From assembly GCA_028829895.1 (NCBI GenBank), contig JALGAQ010000009.1, positions 3,782,001 through 3,846,000 on the forward strand: 64,000 nucleotides of DNA, written 5' to 3'. This document shows, one piece after another, positions 59,022 through 64,000 of the stretch (position 1 is the stretch's first letter; the number at the start of each line of letters is the position of its first letter). The notes below the pieces were generated by a model. The model was not told the origin of the DNA and made no database searches. It saw only the letters and a list, made by a program, of their open reading frames with translations. Both the position numbers and the translations under genes were made by a program. This stretch comes from Sinotaia quadrata (taxonomy: Eukaryota; Mollusca; Gastropoda; Architaenioglossa; Viviparidae).

Positions 59022-60060
59022 AACGTAGGCGGGATATCGAAGTTGGTAGTGCCCACTTCGATGTGCGAGGTCATTGCAATGACGACAGTTTTTATTCCGA
59101 GCAGCCCGTAAATGCATCTAGCCGCTACTTCGTGTTGTTCCCCGACGCCAGAAGGCTGTTCCAGTCGTTTATAACGTGGATAGATATTGTGATAACACTA
59201 TTCACTTGCGTCGTTCTGATTTGAACAGCTTCAGACAGTGACCACAGTCGGAGATATGCTTTGATGGTCTTCCCTTAGATCGACGTTGAGTCCTCGTCTG
59301 GTGAAGAACTGTAACCCACGTCGCCTTCCGTAATACACACCGAATAAACTCAGGCGCATGTGTAATCGCTGTTCGAATTGGACCACCTTCTGGAGCTTCA
59401 GTTTATGCTTGCTCTCAATTTTTGAAATGGTTGATGCGTTGGGTTGAATACATTGAGAACAAGCTTAACTAAGGCGTACAGCAGGTTTATTTGGAACCAA
59501 AGCCATAGTATTTTGCTCTCATTAAAGAATGCCGTTAAAGTTAGCCGAGATTGCAGCATTGAGCTTGTGATGAGGAGGTGAACGAGAATGAAAGGAAGCA
59601 TGTGGTCGAGTCGGATGTATGGCGGCCGTGTATGCCGAAGCTTAGCATGTGAAGGAGTGCCAAGGGACTGACACTTCTGTGGGCCGTATGTATTCTGCGT
59701 TGGAACTCGCAAAGCATGCTCGTTAATGGGCATCAGTACTAAGATTAGCTCAAAAGTTGTGGCTTGGCTTCTGATCCAATGGATATACCTAGATTGTGTG
59801 AGCCAATAAGATGTGAACATACCAGAATGGACTGATTGGTTGGCAGTAAGTTAACATGATTTGTCGAACTATCTCAAGGCTCTTGTGATGCAAGTTGGTC
59901 GGATGAGACAGACAGATTGATGCTTGGACCAGATTTGGGACAATCGCACGCGTGATTGATCGGTCGGTCTGTGTGTGGGAGGGCAGCATGTTGATAACGT
60001 ATTTGAATGCTGGGGCATAGTAAGCGTGTTCAAATGCGAACTCACCATCTGTAGAGAATA
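59022..60060. other. GC-richer unassigned region, possible gag remnant
   Basis: On the minus strand near 59110-59030 one frame reads MHLRAARNKNCRHCNDLAHR followed by SGHY, and another GVGEQHEVAARC. Together they resemble the two Cys/His knuckles of a Gypsy Gag in decayed, frame-shifted form. The 140-codon minus frame at 59398-59820 has no motif I know. Composition differs from neighbours. Origin uncertain. Confidence 0.35.
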
Positions 60061-61280
60061 TGGTGCTCAGTATGGAGTATCTCTACTGCAGAAATATGCA
60101 TTCATCCCATTGGCTATCTCTACTCATAAGCAACCCCACGAAAATACTCATGCATCACGAACCTCCTGGTGACGATGGACGACTGGACTAAAACTGTCAA
60201 CGATGGTAGCACAGTCCACGCCTGTTACCTGGACATGTCCAAAGCATTTGACCGTGTCAACCATAGTATCCTACTTAATAAACTCGAGACTATAGGTATC
60301 GGTGGAAGCTTACTTGACTGGATTTCCAGCTACCTGAAGGAACGTTATACGAGAGTGCGAGTGGATGGAGCACTCTCAAAACAAATATCAGTAACAAGTT
60401 GGGTTCCGCAAGGATCAGTATTGGGTCCAATATTATTCCTTGTTTATGTCAATGATCTACCAACACTTCTCCATTGTAAGATCACTATGTTCGCAGATGA
60501 TTTCAAAACATGGGCGAAAATCCGAAATGCCAATGATTGTCTACTGCTTCAAAACGACCTCGACCAACTACAACAATGGTCCTTGAGAAACAAGTTACCC
60601 TTCAACTTAGAGAAGTGTAAGATGCTGAATATCGGGAAAACATCCAGCTTCAATTACACTCTCGGCACACATCAATTGCAATGGGTAACCTCAGAAAAGG
60701 ATCTTGGTGTATGGGTGAGCAGTGATATGAAATCATCTGGACATTGTGAAACGGTCTCCAAACGTGCATCGCAAGTGTTAGCAATGCTCAGGCGAATTTT
60801 CTCGAAGTTGACAATTCATACCTTCCCTAGGATAATGAGCACGTATGTGAAACCGATGAACCACGCTATCCAGGTTTGGTCTCCTTGGTTGAAGAAGGAT
60901 ATTGAACTTCTTGACAAAATCAATCATCGGGCAACCAAGATGGTACGAGAACTGAGACACCTACCTTACGAAGCACGAATGAAGGCAGTGGATCTATTGG
61001 ACTTCAACCGCCACAGGATATGTGAAGACCTCGTCCTCACTTACCATATCCTAGCCGATCCCCAACACCCACTTACCTCATTGTTCTCACGCAGACAAAC
61101 ACAAACCACCAGGTGTCACTCCAAACCACTCGTTGTACCTCATAAACGACTGAACTGCCGGCGGCACTTTTTCTCTGTTCGTGTTTGTTTTTGTGTGGAA
61201 CAATCTACCGGAATACGTTGTATGTGCCTCAAAAGAGGAAGCTTTCAAACAGCATTTACATGCATACATTAGAAGCTTGA
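60060..61280 (+). pseudogene. CR1-like LINE reverse transcriptase, 5'-truncated
   Basis: One frame of 367 codons (60169-61272) covers the RT palm to the C-terminus; degraded upstream sequence with YSCITNLLV in the same frame extends to about 60100. Motifs are CYLDMSKAFDRVNH (Asp 22), VPQGSVLGPILFLVYVNDL (residues 79-97), ITMFADDFKTW (FADD, 108-111) and KDLGVWVSSDMK. The C-terminal helical region is ELLDKINHRATKMVRELRHL. A frameshift near 61185 replaces the usual ending: the FFSVRV block is followed by out-of-frame residues while the expected LPEYVVCAS continues in another frame. Endonuclease and ORF1 are absent, as expected of a 5'-truncated insertion. It is the best-preserved LINE RT here; the start codon is arbitrary. 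Confidence 0.9.
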
Positions 61281-61401
61281 CGCATATTCCATTGTAACGT
61301 GTACCTGACATGCGTGATATTGACATATTAATTTACATTGATTGTCTTATATACACATCACTCTATGGTTATTGTAAAGTTAAATGCTTTTTATACCATT
61401 A

Positions 61402-61430
61402 AATTATGAATTATGAATTATGAATTATGA
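61402..61430 (+). repeat. 7-bp tandem tail of the LINE
   Basis: AATTATG repeated four times. Short tandem repeats instead of poly(A) mark the 3' ends of CR1-type elements. It fixes the element's 3' end. Confidence 0.8.
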
Positions 61431-61479
61431 ACCCTCATTGTCATAGTCCATTAGCTTGGCACAAACAAGACCACCATTA

Positions 61480-61871
61480 ATGCTCAACCTTTCTCATAGC
61501 CCATTCATTAATCCCACCATTTTCCCTTGGGATTTCGACGTAAGATCTAGTTACGATAAGCTCGACTCCAAGAGGGATGTTTGGTAAACATAGATCAATG
61601 AATGCCAGTATCGTCAACCGGCTGGCTGGTGTACAATCTATTCCAGTGTCAATTGAAATTCTTCTACCCATGGTCGCTTGCAAGCCTAATGCCCTTCCCG
61701 TACCTTTGCCAAACTTGTTCTTGTTCCATCGTTTATTGTATGACCCTGAGGTTGGTTTTGTTTATTATTGATATAATCGTAATAGAACCGTATAATACGC
61801 AGTCTTCTTTGTTTTGAAGTTTAACATTTTGACGTATATTTGGTATTCGCCTCTCTTTAGTGAAAAGTACA
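61480..61871 (+). mobile_element. 3' end and LTR of a second BEL-family copy
   Basis: The LTR (61630-61871, 242 bp) begins TGTACAATC and shares TACCCATGGTCGC, GAGGTTGGTTTTG and ACGCAGTCTTC with the BEL LTRs at 40615 and 44868. It lacks about 150 bp of their middle. The preceding ~80 bp (CCAGTATCGTCAAC) resemble the end of the BEL internal region at 44790-44867. It is therefore a truncated copy, not a solo LTR. No target duplication found. Confidence 0.75.
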
Positions 61872-62324
61872 GTTGTTGCTTTTCAAATGCTTTGGAAGAA
61901 TGCTGATTCACACCTTATTGATTCACACAACCCCGAACTCCATGGATGCTTGTGTATAAAAAGTTTAAACCAGATAAATATTCCCTCTGCCTAGTAGGTA
62001 ATTGGAAACTATGAGATATGCGCCGAAGTTGATATCAAACAACAACCAATTTTCTTAATGAATATTTATGCGATTCTACTAAATAAAATAATGACTGGGT
62101 AAGAACACAAACCTGAAAGTTTCGAATGCACACTCCGAATACACTTGTAAGCTGGATTGCTTTCTCATAACAGACACAACTACAAAGAGTTATTAAAAAA
62201 TAATATTCAACAATGAGTCACTTGCGCCTTACGACAGTACCAACCACACGCCGTTAAAATGGTGAAGAAAAATATGCGATAAAACAAGAGTAAGTAACAG
62301 TAAACGAAGGAAGATCAGGTCAAT
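61872..62324. other. Unassigned sequence
   Basis: AT-rich; no gene, repeat or motif recognised. Confidence 0.5.
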
Positions 62325-62639
62325 ATGGGGGTTGGAGTGCCATCAAGGGGAATTGGGAATTCACAGGGGCAATTCTTCTACACCTTTTTATGTTTTTACG
62401 TTGACGTACGCTACTCCCCACAAATTATACCGTATGAACAATGGGTTATAAGAGCGTCACCCTTGAAAAAAACTGCCTTTAAGTTACTTTTTACGTATGC
62501 GCTTAATTTAAAGCCAACTTTACTTCGTTGTATACATTCCCCGTTTGTCCCAGGCGCAATATCCTTTTTCGTGAACCTTCAAGGTAAACTGTGTACATTT
62601 TTTATTGTTTTTTTTATTTTGAATCACCTTGATTGTTAG
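62325..62639 (+). CDS. Hypothetical ORF, 104 codons
   Basis: An ATG-initiated frame with a GC-richer start and a hydrophobic C-terminal third (FFVNLQGKLCTFFIVFFIL), which could be one membrane segment. No family recognised, no upstream promoter or splice signals evident. A chance frame in a decayed repeat is as likely as a gene. Confidence 0.2.
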   Translation: MGVGVPSRGIGNSQGQFFYTFLCFYVDVRYSPQIIPYEQWVIRASPLKKTAFKLLFTYALNLKPTLLRCIHSPFVPGAISFFVNLQGKLCTFFIVFFILNHLDC

Positions 62640-63172
62640 CGACGGAATAAACAAATTTCTTGTTTACCGAGACTAGCCACATCTTCAGGTTTATTTAAAT
62701 CTGGATAGGAGATGCTGACGTCGTGATGAATAGTAAAGCAATTTTGTTCAGAAATGTCGGACGATTGGAAAATTTTGCTTGTTCGATTCTGCTTATGGAC
62801 AAGTGGAGGAATGTGAATACCATGTAAATGTGCTCATTTTGCCCGACTTTAATGGATCTAACAGTTTAGACAAGAGATGCATTGTCTGTTATTCGCATTA
62901 ATCCACTGGCAACGACGCTTAACAATCTCTTTAAAGGAAATACCGAGATGATGTGTCAATCTCTGATCAGTGGCGATATGATGGATAAACCCATATCCAT
63001 AACCGGCAATACTAAGTCGGTGTACTTGCCTTATTAAATCAGCCAGAAATAAACGCAATATATTGTTGACAAAAATACTCAAGCGGTTGACCATAGAATG
63101 ATTATACCGTTCTACTGGGGTCCTATTGAACTTCGAGGATTTCAAAATCACGAAGACGAAGTCATTGTACAC
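62640..63172 (-). other. Unassigned minus-strand ORF, possibly Penelope-related
   Basis: A 104-codon minus frame (63172-62858) contains LIRQVHRLSIAGYGYGFIHH and is followed, near 62690-62650, by CCTGAAGATGTGGCTAGTC. That is reminiscent of the Cys-Thr-Gly-Ala-Ala-Gly-type tail seen after Penelope ORFs. No GIY-YIG motif is visible, so I leave it unassigned. Confidence 0.25.
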
Positions 63173-63177
63173 TGGCT

Positions 63178-63245
63178 TCTGCTAGCTCAGCGGTTAGATT
63201 TAGAAGAGCGTCAGCATAGTAACCAGTTCTTCTTGCCTTTCGGCG
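63178..63245 (+). repeat. Decayed tRNA-like sequence
   Basis: CTAGCTCAGCGGTTAGA at 63183-63199 is a good Pol III A box. The expected B box is weak (CCAGTTCTTCTTGCC). It does not fold into a tRNA. Likely a SINE head or tRNA relic. Confidence 0.35.
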
Positions 63246-63249
63246 GCAA

Positions 63250-64000
63250 AAGGTTGTCAGCTTCCTTGTAGAAAAAAAATCACTTTATTAAATCCGGCCA
63301 CATAATTGAAAAATATTTCAATACTCGCCCAAAGATATCTTGGTTCGAGAAAAATCTAAGCATAATTCCTATAAGCTGATTCAGCCTTCGAATTCCAAAT
63401 GATCAATTTCCGGCTCAAAACAGAAAGGCATGAATCTACTGCTTTACGAAGGCAGATGTTTCCCTTGGGGAACGGCTGGATTATGATAATGATGAGATTA
63501 ACTCTATATCCCGGACCGAGTAGACTAACGAGAAAAAAATATAGTGAAGCTTATGTGCCCAATATTCCTGATATTCCCTCAGGGTTTTAGGTTATGCATA
63601 TTCACCTACGACCTTCCCTTTGCATATGAAATCTTTATGAGCGTTCGTACGTTAGGGGACTGATCATTCTGACATTCGTAATTTTGCAAAACTGTCTAAC
63701 TGATGCATTCACGGACCTTCTTGAATTGAGTATCAGTTTTTCTTATGCTTCCCACCTGCTAGCTTCTATGTTTAGTGTCAGGTTAGCTGTTTATTCCACC
63801 GCGGTGATGCCATTGAAGGCATACCTTTAGTTTTTTATTACAATATCACTAAAAGGATCCTCGAATTGTCAATTGCCGTGCGATTGTTAACGTTTTTCCG
63901 ATAGGCGCAAGGTTATATAACTACAATTTTTTGATTATCAAGCTGGTCTTGCATACATTGTCTGACTTCAATAAGATATTTGTGAACTTTTAATACATTA
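63250..64000. other. Unassigned sequence at window end
   Basis: No recognised gene. A 63-codon plus frame (63399-63590) has no known motif. Confidence 0.5.

Noticed and set aside
62325..62639. 104-codon ORF as a host membrane protein
   Set aside because: Listed only as hypothetical: no signal peptide, family motif or splice context supports a gene.

Overview
This is a transposon-dense, AT-rich stretch of a eukaryotic nuclear genome with no intact host gene that I can recognise. The mix of elements suggests a flatworm, most likely a digenean fluke. It contains a CsRn1/Kabuki-type Gypsy element with a CHCC Gag knuckle, RTE-type LINEs in many copies, a Penelope-like GIY-YIG domain, BEL/Pao elements, CR1/Jockey-like LINEs with a PHD-type ORF1, and tRNA-like SINE relics. 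This assignment is inference; species and chromosome cannot be read from the window. Two runs of exactly 100 N (9709-9808 and 58922-59021) are scaffold gaps of probably arbitrary size.

Layout. 1-11.5 kb is nearly empty of coding signal; its one clear structure is a tandem array of a 1.55-1.59 kb non-coding unit (about 1255-4505). 11.5-18.4 kb holds a reverse-strand CR1/Jockey-like LINE relic, then two RTE copies facing away from each other as an imperfect inverted repeat. 18.5-23.5 kb has a Penelope-like GIY-YIG ORF, a second non-LTR RT relic, a LINE ORF1 with two in-frame stops, a tRNA-like SINE and another RTE relic.

23.8-34.2 kb and 36.5-58.6 kb share long direct-repeat blocks. The common part runs RTE 3' end, ATT-type microsatellite, reverse-strand BEL/Pao relic, SINE-like sequence, reverse-strand RTE relic, Penelope relic. 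Each copy then gained its own insertions. Copy 1 carries a 1.6 kb internally deleted Gypsy element (32104-33697). Copy 2 carries a near-full-length Gypsy element (50430-55089) with near-identical 290-bp LTRs and a GCCT target duplication, plus a 381-bp tandem duplication. Between them lie further LINE fragments and a 4.65 kb BEL/Pao element (40615-45265) with 399/398-bp LTRs and a 5-bp target duplication, inserted into a LINE ORF1 fragment that itself sits between RTE fragments.

The last 5 kb holds a CR1-like LINE RT of 367 codons with a 7-bp tandem tail, a 3' LTR end of the same BEL family, and unassigned sequence. The genes do not form a pathway; the window records successive, nested retrotransposition and segmental duplication. 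Nearly all coding sequences are broken, and the least decayed are the Gypsy pol and the CR1-like RT.
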